Shown: positions 1 to 7,266 of the stretch, piece after piece
How the letters are laid out: each line of letters opens with the position of its first letter
How positions within the stretch are numbered: position 1 is the first letter of the stretch
NCBI GenBank assembly: GCA_019459185.1
Contig: JAIBEO010000244.1
Span: 1-35,039, forward strand
Length of the DNA stretch: 35,039 nucleotides
DNA from: Rhizobium sp.
Lineage (GTDB): Bacteria > Pseudomonadota > Gammaproteobacteria > Xanthomonadales > Xanthomonadaceae
Direction of reading: 5' to 3'
Program-made: the position numbers and the translations under genes
Notes under the pieces: generated by a model
Seen by the model: only the letters and a program-made list of their open reading frames with translations
Told to the model about the DNA's origin: nothing
Databases searched by the model: none

Positions 1-7
1 GCCCCCC

Positions 8-26
8 GCGGCTGAGCCTCAGCCGC
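8..26 (-). terminator. Hairpin over the stop of the AsnC/Lrp gene
   Basis: A perfect 9-bp stem (8-16 with 18-26) with a one-base apex contains the stop codon of the regulator (19-21). On the minus strand it is followed by a G-rich stretch rather than a T-tract, so it is at best part of a terminator. It sits at the window edge and what lies beyond cannot be seen. Confidence 0.35.
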
Positions 27-501
27 CCAGGTGGCCCAGCGGCAGGCCGCGGGCCTGCTTCACGGTGCGCAGCACGAAGCTGGAATTGATGTCGGCCACG
101 CCGCTGGCGTTGAGCAGGTGGTCGAGCAGGAAGCGCGAGAAGTGGTCGAGGTCCTGCACCACGACCTGCAGCAGGTAGTCCATTTCGCCGGTCAGCGCGT
201 GGCAGGCCACCACTTCGTCCCAGCGGTTCACGCGCGTGGTGAAGGCATCCACGGCCTCCGGGTCGTGCCGCGCTAGCTGCACGCGCACGAAGGCCTGCAG
301 GCCCAGGCCGACCTTGGCCGGGTCGATGCGCGCGGCGTATCCGGCCAGCACGCCCAGTTGCTCAAGCCGCTGCACCCGGCGCAGGCAGGCCGAGGGCGAC
401 AGGCGCACCCGCTCTGCCAGGTCGGTATTGCTCAGCCGGCCCTCGCGCTGGAGTTCGGCCAGCAGGGCCAGGTCGGTGCGATCCAGGCGGACGTGGTCCA
501 T
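19..501 (-). CDS. AsnC/Lrp family transcriptional regulator
   Basis: A 160-residue protein of the normal size for Lrp/AsnC regulators. The N-terminal winged helix-turn-helix covers about residues 5-60 (LDRTDLALLAELQREGRLS, then SPSACLRRVQRLEQLGV). The C-terminal RAM/ligand-sensing alpha-beta domain covers about 65-150 (GEMDYLLQVVVQDL is its typical strand). The ATG at 501 is chosen because GGAAGG lies six bases upstream; a TTG at 531 would add ten residues without a better ribosome site. The gene is divergent from phhA across 121 bp that hold an 18-bp dyad. Regulators of this family next to phenylalanine hydroxylase commonly control it and themselves in response to an amino acid, so control of phhA by aromatic amino acids is a reasonable inference. 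The ligand cannot be read from sequence. Confidence 0.93.
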   Translation of the reverse strand: MDHVRLDRTDLALLAELQREGRLSNTDLAERVRLSPSACLRRVQRLEQLGVLAGYAARIDPAKVGLGLQAFVRVQLARHDPEAVDAFTTRVNRWDEVVACHALTGEMDYLLQVVVQDLDHFSRFLLDHLLNASGVADINSSFVLRTVKQARGLPLGHLGG

Positions 502-530
502 TTCCTGCCTTCCATCGAAGCTTTGACGCA

Positions 531-548
531 ATTATGTTGCGACATAAT
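531..548. promoter_or_regulatory. Dyad ATTATGT-N4-ACATAAT, likely AsnC/Lrp operator
   Basis: A perfect 7-bp inverted repeat with a 4-bp centre lies between the divergent regulator and phhA. It is AT-rich in a GC-rich region. Its left half read on the minus strand gives CATAAT, a good -10 hexamer for the regulator gene, so a bound protein would occlude that promoter. A -10-like TAGACT for phhA lies downstream at 594-599. Length and symmetry fit AsnC/Lrp-type sites; the binding itself is inferred. Confidence 0.6.
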
Positions 549-622
549 CGCCTTCGCCTGCAACTTTGCAAACCTGTTGCGGGGTCCGGGCGCTAGACTG
601 GTGCGGTCCGTACGGAGCCGCC

Positions 623-1510
623 ATGAACACCCCGAAACGCGTCGAACACCAGCTCACCGACAAGGGCTACGTCCCGGTCTACACCACGGCCGTGATCGAG
701 CAGCCCTGGGCCAGTTACAGCGAGCAGGACCACGCGGTCTGGGCAACGCTGTTCCGCCGCCAGCGCGAGATCCTGGTGGGCCGCGCCAGCGACGAATTCC
801 TGCGCCAGCAGGAAGCCATGGGCATGACGCCCGATCGCATCCCGAAGTTCGACGAGATCAACCCGATGCTGCGCCGGGCCACCGGCTGGGAGCTCATCGG
901 CGTCGAGGGCCTGCTGCCGGAGCTGACCTTCTTCGAACACCTGGCCAACCGCCGCTTCCCGGTGACCTGGTGGATCCGCAAGCCCGGGCAGCTTGATTAC
1001 CTGAGCGAGCCGGACCTGTTCCACGACCTGTTTGGCCACGTGCCGCTGCTGATGAACCCGGTGTTCGCCGACTACATGGCCGCCTACGGCCGCGGCGGCG
1101 TCAAGGCGCACGCCATCGGCCCCGAGGCGCTGGTGAACCTGACGCGCCTGTACTGGTACACGGTGGAATTCGGCCTGATCCGCCAGGCCGACGGCCTGCG
1201 CATCTACGGCAGCGGCATCGTCAGCTCCAAGGGCGAATCGATCCACTGCCTGGAATCCCCTGCGCCCAACCGCATCGGCTTCGACCTCGAGCGCATCATG
1301 CGCACGCGCTACCGCATCGACACCTTCCAGAAGACCTACTTCGTCATCGACAGCTACGAGCAGCTGATGGACGCGACGCGGCCCGACTTCACGCCGATCT
1401 ACTCGAAGCTGGCCACGCTCGGCAGCATCCCGGCCGGTTCGCTGCAGGACGGCGACGTCGTCTATCAGCGCGGCACCGGCGAAGGCTGGCTGGACGACGG
1501 CGACGTCTGA
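623..1510 (+). CDS. phhA: Phenylalanine 4-monooxygenase
   Basis: A 295-residue bacterial aromatic amino acid hydroxylase (EC 1.14.16.1). It converts phenylalanine to tyrosine using O2, tetrahydropterin and non-haem Fe(II), in the cytoplasm. The iron facial triad is visible: His134 and His139 in HDLFGHVPLL, and Glu182 in YWYTVEFGL. The length matches the short bacterial form with no N-terminal ACT regulatory domain. The ATG at 623 has GGAG five bases upstream; upstream in-frame sequence is promoter DNA. It is divergent from an AsnC/Lrp regulator. No pterin-4a-carbinolamine dehydratase (phhB) or aromatic aminotransferase is next to it here. The 3' end overlaps the convergent membrane-protein gene by 46 bp. 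Confidence 0.97.
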   Translation: MNTPKRVEHQLTDKGYVPVYTTAVIEQPWASYSEQDHAVWATLFRRQREILVGRASDEFLRQQEAMGMTPDRIPKFDEINPMLRRATGWELIGVEGLLPELTFFEHLANRRFPVTWWIRKPGQLDYLSEPDLFHDLFGHVPLLMNPVFADYMAAYGRGGVKAHAIGPEALVNLTRLYWYTVEFGLIRQADGLRIYGSGIVSSKGESIHCLESPAPNRIGFDLERIMRTRYRIDTFQKTYFVIDSYEQLMDATRPDFTPIYSKLATLGSIPAGSLQDGDVVYQRGTGEGWLDDGDV

Positions 1511-2178
1511 GCTTTCGCCGGCCGAACGTACTTTCGGTTGATCCAGGCGGCGGCGACGAACGAGGCCGCCAGCGGCGCGAACCAGGCGAAGTTCTGCAGC
1601 AGCGCCGGGTCCACGCCCGGCAGCAGACTGCGCAGGCCGATGCCGAAGAAGGCGATGTGGGTGGCCACGCCGTTGCCGATCATGGCGCCGTAGTGTTCCT
1701 TCAGCCACCACTTCGGGTCGGTGGCGCTGCGCCGCCGGGCGCGCAGCGCGCCCACGCCGGCCGACGCGCCGACGGCGCCGAACACCGCGAAGATCGGCTC
1801 CTCGATGCGCAGGCCCAGCGCCATCATGGCCAGGCCGGCCAGCACGCAGGCGCCGGTGAGGCCCCAGTAGACCTTGCCGAAGAAACGCTCCGGCGAGCGC
1901 TTGTCGCGGATCGCGCGCCAGGCGGTCCAGCAGGCCTGCGCCACCAGCAGCAGCAGGAAGGCGAGGAAGGCCGCGACGTTGGGTTTGTCGGCGCGCAGCG
2001 CCGCTGCCACCATCGGCAGGCCGGTGGCGAGGATGCCGCACATCGCCAGCAGGTAGGCCTGGCCGACGCGGCGGTGCAGGAGCGTGCCCTTCTTCACGAG
2101 GCCCGCGGTCCAGTAGGTGGCCAGCGCGACGGCGCCGAAAGCGACGTGCAGCAGGACGACGGCTTCGTAGGTGCTCAT
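1465..2178 (-). CDS. Multi-pass membrane protein, DUF2306-like
   Basis: A 237-residue protein with about six or seven predicted hydrophobic segments, starting with HVAFGAVALATYWTAGLV near the N-terminus. Conserved-looking histidines sit near membrane segments (H11, the HRRVGQ motif, and KEHYGAMIGNGVATH in the C-terminal half). It resembles the DUF2306/COG5395 group of uncharacterised membrane proteins; the histidines could be haem or metal ligands, but that is speculation. The ATG at 2178 has GGAGG well placed upstream. Its last 46 bp run antisense through the 3' end of phhA. It is divergent from a histidine kinase gene across 141 bp. Function is not known. Confidence 0.75.
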   Translation of the reverse strand: MSTYEAVVLLHVAFGAVALATYWTAGLVKKGTLLHRRVGQAYLLAMCGILATGLPMVAAALRADKPNVAAFLAFLLLLVAQACWTAWRAIRDKRSPERFFGKVYWGLTGACVLAGLAMMALGLRIEEPIFAVFGAVGASAGVGALRARRRSATDPKWWLKEHYGAMIGNGVATHIAFFGIGLRSLLPGVDPALLQNFAWFAPLAASFVAAAWINRKYVRPAKAQTSPSSSQPSPVPR

Positions 2179-2319
2179 GGGGTTCCTCCGGGTTCGGCGC
2201 CAGTGTCGCGGCGTGGTGGGCGCCGATCAGGTGCCGGCGGTCACCGCGGCGGCCTGCCGGAAGTCACTTTCTTCGCTGCGGGCCTTGAGCGCGCGCGCGC
2301 GGCGGCCCAAGCTGCCGCC

Positions 2320-3459
2320 ATGCAAACCCGCCTGCGCACCGTGTTTTCGCCGCTCAGCTTCGCCGCCTACCTGGCCTGGGGCGCGATCGGCTGGGAGCTG
2401 CTGTTCACCCGCGGGGATTCACCGGCCTGGCTGGGCGCGCCGGCGCCGGGCTGGCTGCTGGCGGGGCTGCACCTGGCCTTCCTGGCGCTGTTCATGTCGG
2501 TGGTGGGCAACGACCAGCCGTCCCCGGGACGGCTGCGGCTGCGCGTGGCGCTGCAGTTCGGCATCGCCTTCGCGCTGATGGTACTGGCGCGCAACAGCAC
2601 GCTGCCGATCCTGCTGATCCTGTGCGTGGTGCAGGTGGTGCACGTGGCCCCGCCGCGGCCGGCGGTGCTGGTCGTGCTGGCCTCGAACGTGGTGATGTAC
2701 TTGGTCTACAGCGAGCTCTGGCAGTTCCGCAGCGCGCTGGTGAGCACGCTGATGCACATGAGCTTCCAGGCGTTCGCCGGCCTGACCGCCTGGTTCGGCC
2801 TCAACGCCGAACGCGCCCGCGACGCCCTGGCCGCGGCCAACGCCGACCTGGTGGCCACGCGCTCGCTGCTGGCCGAAACCGCGCGCGACGGCGAACGCCT
2901 GCGGCTGTCGCGCGAACTGCATGACGTGGCCGGGCACAAGCTCACCGCGCTCAAGCTCAACCTGGCCGCGCTGGCGCGCGACCCGCGCTTCGGCGAAGAC
3001 ACGCAGGTGGCGCTGTGCGCGCGCCTGGCCGACGAGCTGCTGGCCGACATCCGCGGCGTGGTGCTGCAGATGCGCCGCGGCGACGGCCTGGAACTCGGTC
3101 CGGCGCTGGAAGCCCTGGCGTCGCCCTTCCCGCGGCCGCGCCTGCACTTGCAGATCGCCGGCGACGCACGGGTGGCTTCGCTGGCCCAGGCCGAAGCGGT
3201 GCTGCGCGCCGTGCAGGAGGGCCTCACCAACGCGGCCCGGCATTCGCAGGCGCACAACCTGTGGGTGGTGCTGCGGCGCGAGGGCGAACAGCTGCGGCTG
3301 GACATCCGCGACGACGGCCGCGGCCGCGGCGAACTCACCGCCGGCAACGGCTTGGGCGGCATGCGCGAACGGCTCGAGGCGGTCGGCGGCGGGCTGGACG
3401 TACGCCGCACCGACACCGGCGGCGTGCACCTGCAGGCCTGGCTGCCGGTGGCGGCATGA
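2320..3459 (+). CDS. Sensor histidine kinase, DesK/NarL-partner type (HisKA_3)
   Basis: A 379-residue inner-membrane kinase. Residues about 10-160 form five or six hydrophobic segments with no sizeable periplasmic domain, so it probably senses a membrane or intramembrane signal. A short coiled-coil linker (about 161-195) leads to the HisKA_3 dimerisation domain with SRELHDVAGHKLTALK, phospho-acceptor His201. The HATPase_c domain follows, with EGLTNAARHS (N box), DIRDDGRGRG (G1) and GLGGMRERLEAVGG (G2). The ATG at 2320 is chosen because the hydrophobic domain begins just after it and the upstream frame is a shadow; no clear ribosome site precedes it. It overlaps the response regulator by ATGA. 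The architecture is like DesK, but the signal is unknown. Confidence 0.93.
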   Translation: MQTRLRTVFSPLSFAAYLAWGAIGWELLFTRGDSPAWLGAPAPGWLLAGLHLAFLALFMSVVGNDQPSPGRLRLRVALQFGIAFALMVLARNSTLPILLILCVVQVVHVAPPRPAVLVVLASNVVMYLVYSELWQFRSALVSTLMHMSFQAFAGLTAWFGLNAERARDALAAANADLVATRSLLAETARDGERLRLSRELHDVAGHKLTALKLNLAALARDPRFGEDTQVALCARLADELLADIRGVVLQMRRGDGLELGPALEALASPFPRPRLHLQIAGDARVASLAQAEAVLRAVQEGLTNAARHSQAHNLWVVLRREGEQLRLDIRDDGRGRGELTAGNGLGGMRERLEAVGGGLDVRRTDTGGVHLQAWLPVAA

Positions 3460-4094
3460 ACACCCCCATCCGCATTGCGCTCGCCGACGACCAGGCCCTG
3501 GTGCGCAGCGGCCTGACCGCGCTGCTGGCGGGCTTCCCGCAGCTGCAGCTGGTGGCCCAGGCCGATGACGGCCAGGCCCTGCTGGACGCGCTGGCAGCGG
3601 CGCCGGCCGAGGTGATCCTGTCCGACATCCGCATGCCGGGCCTGGACGGCTTCGGCCTGGTGCGCGCCCTGCGCGCCCGCGGCGATGCCACGCCGGTGGT
3701 GCTGCTGACCACCTTCGACGACGAAGAGCTGCCGCTGCGCGCGGCCGAAGCCGGCGCCCAGGGTTTCCTGCTCAAGGACGCCTCGCCCGAGGACCTGGTG
3801 GAGGCGATCGAACGGGTGGCGCGCGGCGAAACCCTGCTGGCGCCGGTCCCCACCGACCCGGTGCGCGCACGTTACGCCTACCGCGACCAGGCCGAGCCCA
3901 CTGACACCTTCAACGAGCGCGAAGTGGCGATCCTGCGCCTGCTCGCCGGCGGCTATTCAAACAAGGAAATCGCCAGGGCCGTGTTCCTGTCCGAGGGCAC
4001 GGTGAAGAACTACGTCTCCGACATCCTCGACAAACTCGGCACCCGCGACCGCACCCGCGCCGTCCTCAAAGCCATCACCCTGCGAATCATTTGA
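3456..4094 (+). CDS. LuxR/NarL family response regulator
   Basis: A 212-residue transcription factor, partner of the kinase it overlaps by 4 bp (ATGA), so translation is coupled. The receiver domain (about 5-120) shows the acidic pair D11/D12, phospho-acceptor Asp57 in ILSDIRMPGLDG, the LLTTFDDEE switch and LLKDAS with its conserved Lys. The C-terminal GerE/LuxR helix-turn-helix (about 145-208) contains FNEREVAILRLLAGGYSNKEIA and LSEGTVKNYVSDIL. Targets are unknown; neighbouring membrane-protein genes are candidates. The stop codon lies in the first unit of the AT-rich repeat that follows. Confidence 0.96.
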   Translation: MNTPIRIALADDQALVRSGLTALLAGFPQLQLVAQADDGQALLDALAAAPAEVILSDIRMPGLDGFGLVRALRARGDATPVVLLTTFDDEELPLRAAEAGAQGFLLKDASPEDLVEAIERVARGETLLAPVPTDPVRARYAYRDQAEPTDTFNEREVAILRLLAGGYSNKEIARAVFLSEGTVKNYVSDILDKLGTRDRTRAVLKAITLRII

Positions 4095-4210
4095 ATCATT
4101 TGAACCAGGTTGATTTTATGAATCATTTGAACCAGGTTGATTTTATTTAACCGGGTTCATCGCACCAAATCAACCCGGTTAAATAAAATCAACCTGGTTC
4201 ATCGGGTTCA
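4084..4210. repeat. AT-rich repeat cluster with five AACCNGGTT elements
   Basis: This interval between convergent genes is strongly AT-rich in a GC-rich chromosome. It contains a 9-bp unit twice (4084-4092 and 4093-4101), then a 27-bp unit twice in exact tandem (4092-4118 and 4119-4145). Nine-base near-palindromes of form AACCNGGTT recur at 4103, 4130, 4149, 4172 and 4191. A GGTTCATCG word occurs at 4154 and 4196. Both neighbouring stop codons (4092-4094 plus strand; 4208-4210 minus strand) fall within repeat words. No open reading frame or transposase is present. It may be an extragenic element or a terminator that grew by slippage. Confidence 0.9.
4128..4201. terminator. Perfect 30-bp inverted repeat, candidate bidirectional terminator
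   Basis: The left arm 4128-4157 is exactly complementary to the right arm 4172-4201, with a 14-base loop. The stem includes an AT-rich middle (GATTTTATTT) between two GC-richer AACCNGGTT ends. It lies between the 3' ends of the response regulator and the DUF4010 gene. As RNA, a 30-bp stem could stop or protect transcripts from both directions, but there is no classic T-tract, so the terminator call is inferred from position. Confidence 0.6.
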
Positions 4211-5449
4211 GGCGCCGAGGAGGACGACGGTGGTGACCGTGGCCACCATGGCGGCGAGGCCGATGGCCACGCGCAGGCCATAAGCCGCGCCGCCGCTGAG
4301 GAAGGCGATCACCGCCTTCGCCACCGAGCTGGCGGCCAGCAGGCCGACGATGCCCCAGCGCGCCTGTTCGGCGTCGAAAGTGCCGGTGAGCCAGAGCTTG
4401 CCGACCGTGGCCGCCGCCGCGTGCAGTTCCGCCAGCGCCGCCAGCGTCGCCGCCACCATGGCGCCGCGCGGGCCCAACCAGGCGTTGAGCGCCGCCGAGG
4501 CGAACAGCACCGCGGTGATGATGACCGCGAAGGCCAGCGCATGCCGGAAGCGGAACATGCGGCTTTCCGAAGTCGGCGGCGGCTGGCCGTCGCCGTCGCG
4601 CCGCAGGCCCAGCAGGCCGCCCACCAGCAGCACGCCGCAGGCCGCCGCCACCTCCACCCAGACCACGGCCAGCAGGCCGGGGGCCACCGCCAGCAGCACC
4701 GGCACGAACAGGCTGATCGAGGCCAGGTTGGCCAGCAGCGCCGCGCTCACCGCCGGTGAACGCAGTTCGGGCGTTTCCCGCACGCGCTGGCCGAATCCCG
4801 CCACCGCCGCGGTCGAGGACACATAGCCGGCGAAGAACCCCGCCATCGCCAGGCCCCAGCGGTTGCCGACCATGCGCAGGGCCACGTGGCCGGCGGCGCT
4901 GATGGCCATCATCAGCACCACCAGCTTCCACAGCGTGGCGGGGTTGAAGACGTCGAAGGGCCCGATCACGTGGTCGGGCACCAGCGGCAGGATGACCAGG
5001 GCCGAGGCCAGCAGCACCAGGCCGTCGCGCACCTCGCCCTCGCTGACCCGCTCCCGCGCCAGCCGGTGCAGCGGATCCTTGGCGTACACCAGCACCGCCA
5101 CCACCACCGCCAGGCCGCCGGCGAGGGCCGGCACCATCACGGCCAGGCCGCCGAGCAGGCAGGTGAGCACCAGGGTGATCTCGCCGGTCAGGCCCGGGTC
5201 TTCGGCGCGGCTCTGGCGGTAGCTCATGCCCGCGAACAGGCCGCACAGGGCCAGCACCACCGCGAACACCACCGGATCGAGCCAGAGCGCCACCGTGCCC
5301 GACAGGGCCGCCAGTGCATGCGTGCGCAGGCCGGCGGCGGTCGGGCGCTCGGGATGGCGGCGCTCGCGCACGGCGCCCACCAGCAGGCCCACGCCCAGGG
5401 ACGTGCCCAGGGGCAGCAGCGGCAACGCCTCGTGGCCGGCGGGAAGCAT
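4208..5449 (-). CDS. MgtC/SapB family membrane protein with DUF4010 domain
   Basis: A 413-residue, highly hydrophobic inner-membrane protein. The N-terminal part (about 10-140) has the MgtC-like beginning [18 protein letters not shown] and [16 protein letters not shown]. The rest (about 170-410) is the DUF4010 region of further membrane helices, ending in [12 protein letters not shown]. Relatives are described only as MgtC family proteins; magnesium-stress or membrane-potential roles are known for MgtC itself but should not be assumed here. The ATG at 5449 is the start of the hydrophobic domain; upstream in-frame sequence is antisense to fbp. It is divergent from fbp across 90 bp and convergent with the two-component operon. 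Confidence 0.88.
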   Translation of the reverse strand: MLPAGHEALPLLPLGTSLGVGLLVGAVRERRHPERPTAAGLRTHALAALSGTVALWLDPVVFAVVLALCGLFAGMSYRQSRAEDPGLTGEITLVLTCLLGGLAVMVPALAGGLAVVVAVLVYAKDPLHRLARERVSEGEVRDGLVLLASALVILPLVPDHVIGPFDVFNPATLWKLVVLMMAISAAGHVALRMVGNRWGLAMAGFFAGYVSSTAAVAGFGQRVRETPELRSPAVSAALLANLASISLFVPVLLAVAPGLLAVVWVEVAAACGVLLVGGLLGLRRDGDGQPPPTSESRMFRFRHALAFAVIITAVLFASAALNAWLGPRGAMVAATLAALAELHAAAATVGKLWLTGTFDAEQARWGIVGLLAASSVAKAVIAFLSGGAAYGLRVAIGLAAMVATVTTVVLLGA

Positions 5450-5480
5450 GGCCCGATTGTGCCGCCAAGGACCCCCGCGC

Positions 5481-5508
5481 TTGCAAGCCCGCCGCGAGGC
5501 CGGACAAT
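5481..5508 (+). promoter_or_regulatory. Candidate fbp promoter
   Basis: TTGCAA at 5481-5486 and GACAAT at 5503-5508 are separated by 16 bp. This places a transcription start about 25 bases before the fbp ATG. It is a match by eye only. Confidence 0.45.
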
Positions 5509-5539
5509 GCACGGGTCTGCCGCCGCCCGCTGGAGCCCC

Positions 5540-6553
5540 ATGAAGCCGATTTCCCTCACGCGCTACCTGATCGAGGAGCAGCACGCCGGCCGCATCAACC
5601 CCGACCTGCGCCTGCTGATCGAAGTCGTCGCGCGCGCCTGCAAGTCCATCTCCATCGCCATCGGCAAGGGCGCGCTGGGCGGCGTGCTGGGCGAAGCCGG
5701 CACCGGCAACATCCAGGGCGAGGCGCAGAAGAAGCTCGACGTGCTCAGCAACGACATCCTGCTCGAGGCCAACGCCTGGGGCGGCCACCTGGCCGGCCTG
5801 GCCTCGGAGGAAATGGACCACAGCCAGACCATCCCCGACGCCTTCCAGCGCGGCAACTACCTGCTGCTGTTCGATCCGCTCGACGGCAGCTCGAACATCG
5901 ACGTGAACATCTCGGTCGGCACCATCTTCTCGGTGCTGCGCTGCCCCGAAGGCGTCACTTCGCCGGGCGACGAACATTTCCTGCAGCCCGGCAGCACCCA
6001 GGTTTGCGCCGGTTACACCACCTACGGGCCCAGCACGATGCTGGTGCTCACCGTTGGCCACGGCACCCACGTGTTCACGCTCGACCGCGAAGTCGGCAGC
6101 TTCATGCTGACCGGCCGCAACGTGCAGATCCCGGCCGACACCAGGGAATTCGCCGTGAACATGTCCAACCAGCGCTTCTGGGAAGAGCCCATGCAGCGCT
6201 ACGTGGGCGACCTGCTCGAGGGCAAGGAAGGCCCGCGCGGCAAGGACTTCAACATGCGCTGGGTGGCTTCGATGGTGGCCGACGTGCACCGCATCATCAC
6301 CCGCGGCGGCATCTTCAGCTACCCGCTCGACAGCAAGTGCCGCGACAAGGGCGGCAAGCTGCGCCTGATGTACGAAGCCAACCCGATGGCCTTCATCGTC
6401 GAACAGGCCGGCGGCGCCGCCAGCACCGGCCGCCAGCGCATGCTCGACGTGCAGCCCACCGGCCTGCACCAGCGCGTGCCGGTGTTCCTGGGCTCGCGCA
6501 ACGAAGTAACCGAAGCGGTGCGTTACCACCACGAATCCGACCAGGGGGCCTGA
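5540..6553 (+). CDS. fbp: Fructose-1,6-bisphosphatase class I
   Basis: A 337-residue cytoplasmic enzyme (EC 3.1.3.11) that hydrolyses fructose 1,6-bisphosphate to fructose 6-phosphate in gluconeogenesis, needing divalent metal. The metal/phosphate motif [17 protein letters not shown] lies at about residues 113-130, and the C-terminal substrate-binding part has [20 protein letters not shown]. The length matches the family (about 330-340). The ATG at 5540 has GGAG upstream and matches the usual N-terminus; the longer upstream frame is antisense to the DUF4010 gene. The stop TGA is directly followed by the GTG start of the oxygenase gene, so the two are probably co-translated. Confidence 0.97.
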   Translation: MKPISLTRYLIEEQHAGRINPDLRLLIEVVARACKSISIAIGKGALGGVLGEAGTGNIQGEAQKKLDVLSNDILLEANAWGGHLAGLASEEMDHSQTIPDAFQRGNYLLLFDPLDGSSNIDVNISVGTIFSVLRCPEGVTSPGDEHFLQPGSTQVCAGYTTYGPSTMLVLTVGHGTHVFTLDREVGSFMLTGRNVQIPADTREFAVNMSNQRFWEEPMQRYVGDLLEGKEGPRGKDFNMRWVASMVADVHRIITRGGIFSYPLDSKCRDKGGKLRLMYEANPMAFIVEQAGGAASTGRQRMLDVQPTGLHQRVPVFLGSRNEVTEAVRYHHESDQGA

Positions 6554-7255
6554 GTGACCGGCGGCGACTTCATCGAAGTTTACGAAGGCGCCATCCCGGC
6601 GCCAGTCTGCGCGGAGATCATCCGGCGCTTCGAAGCCAGCGGCCAGGACCAGCCCGGCCTGGTCGGCGGCGGCCTATACCCCGACCTCAAGCACAGCCGC
6701 GACATCAGCATCAGCGGCAAGCCCGAGTGGCGCGAGGTGGAAGCGACGCTGGTGAAGACCGTGCTGGCCTGCCTGGCCGATTACCTGCGCCGCTACCCGT
6801 ACACGCTGATCGCGCCGCTGATGGTCGAGCACGGCACGAAGAAGGAATCACGCCGGCTGCAGGCCGAGGATTTCCCGGGCCTTCCGGAGGCGCAGCTGGG
6901 CGAGATCATCCGCGCCATCTTCCGCCCCGGGCGCATCAACCTGCAGCGCTACCGCGCGGGCGAGGGGGGTTACCCGTACTGGCACTGCGAGCTTTACCCG
7001 CGCGACCCCGCCTGCGACACGCTGCACCGGCACCTGCTGTGGACGGTCTACCTCAACGACGACTTCCAGGCCGGCGAAACCGAGTTCTACCACCAGCAGC
7101 GCAAGGTGGCGCCGCGCACCGGCAGCCTGCTGATCGCACCGGCCTCGTTCACCCACACCCACCGCGGCAACCGCCCCGAGGGCGGCGACAAGTACATCGC
7201 CACCAGCTGGGTGCTCTTCAACCGCGCCGAGCAGATCTTCGGCAAACCCGCCTGA
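6554..7255 (+). CDS. 2-oxoglutarate-Fe(II) oxygenase, prolyl-4-hydroxylase-like
   Basis: A 233-residue protein beginning with GTG immediately after the fbp stop codon. The C-terminal double-stranded beta-helix region (about 125-225) shows a plausible Fe(II)/2OG site: His144 in YWHCELYP, distal His203 in SFTHTHRGNRP, and Lys213 ten residues later for 2-oxoglutarate. The usual HxD is HxE here (His144/Glu146). The family hydroxylates protein or small-molecule substrates; the substrate here is unknown. Tight coupling to fbp says expression is shared, not that the functions are linked. Confidence 0.85.
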   Translation: MTGGDFIEVYEGAIPAPVCAEIIRRFEASGQDQPGLVGGGLYPDLKHSRDISISGKPEWREVEATLVKTVLACLADYLRRYPYTLIAPLMVEHGTKKESRRLQAEDFPGLPEAQLGEIIRAIFRPGRINLQRYRAGEGGYPYWHCELYPRDPACDTLHRHLLWTVYLNDDFQAGETEFYHQQRKVAPRTGSLLIAPASFTHTHRGNRPEGGDKYIATSWVLFNRAEQIFGKPA

Positions 7256-7266
7256 GTACGCCGACC

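Noticed and set aside
566-622. Longer phhA start
   Set aside because: The segment is promoter DNA with the -10-like TAGACT; ATG 623 has a ribosome site and matches the family N-terminus.
1657-2319. N-terminal extension of the histidine kinase (long upstream frame)
   Set aside because: It is antisense to the DUF2306-like gene and of shadow composition; the membrane domain starts right after ATG 2320.
4092-4201. CRISPR-like array
   Set aside because: Only two direct units with no unique spacers and no cas genes; structure is tandem plus inverted repeat.
4861-4900. CACGTG-containing palindrome GGCCACGTGGCC as a parS site
   Set aside because: Bases outside the core do not match TGTTNC...GNAACA.
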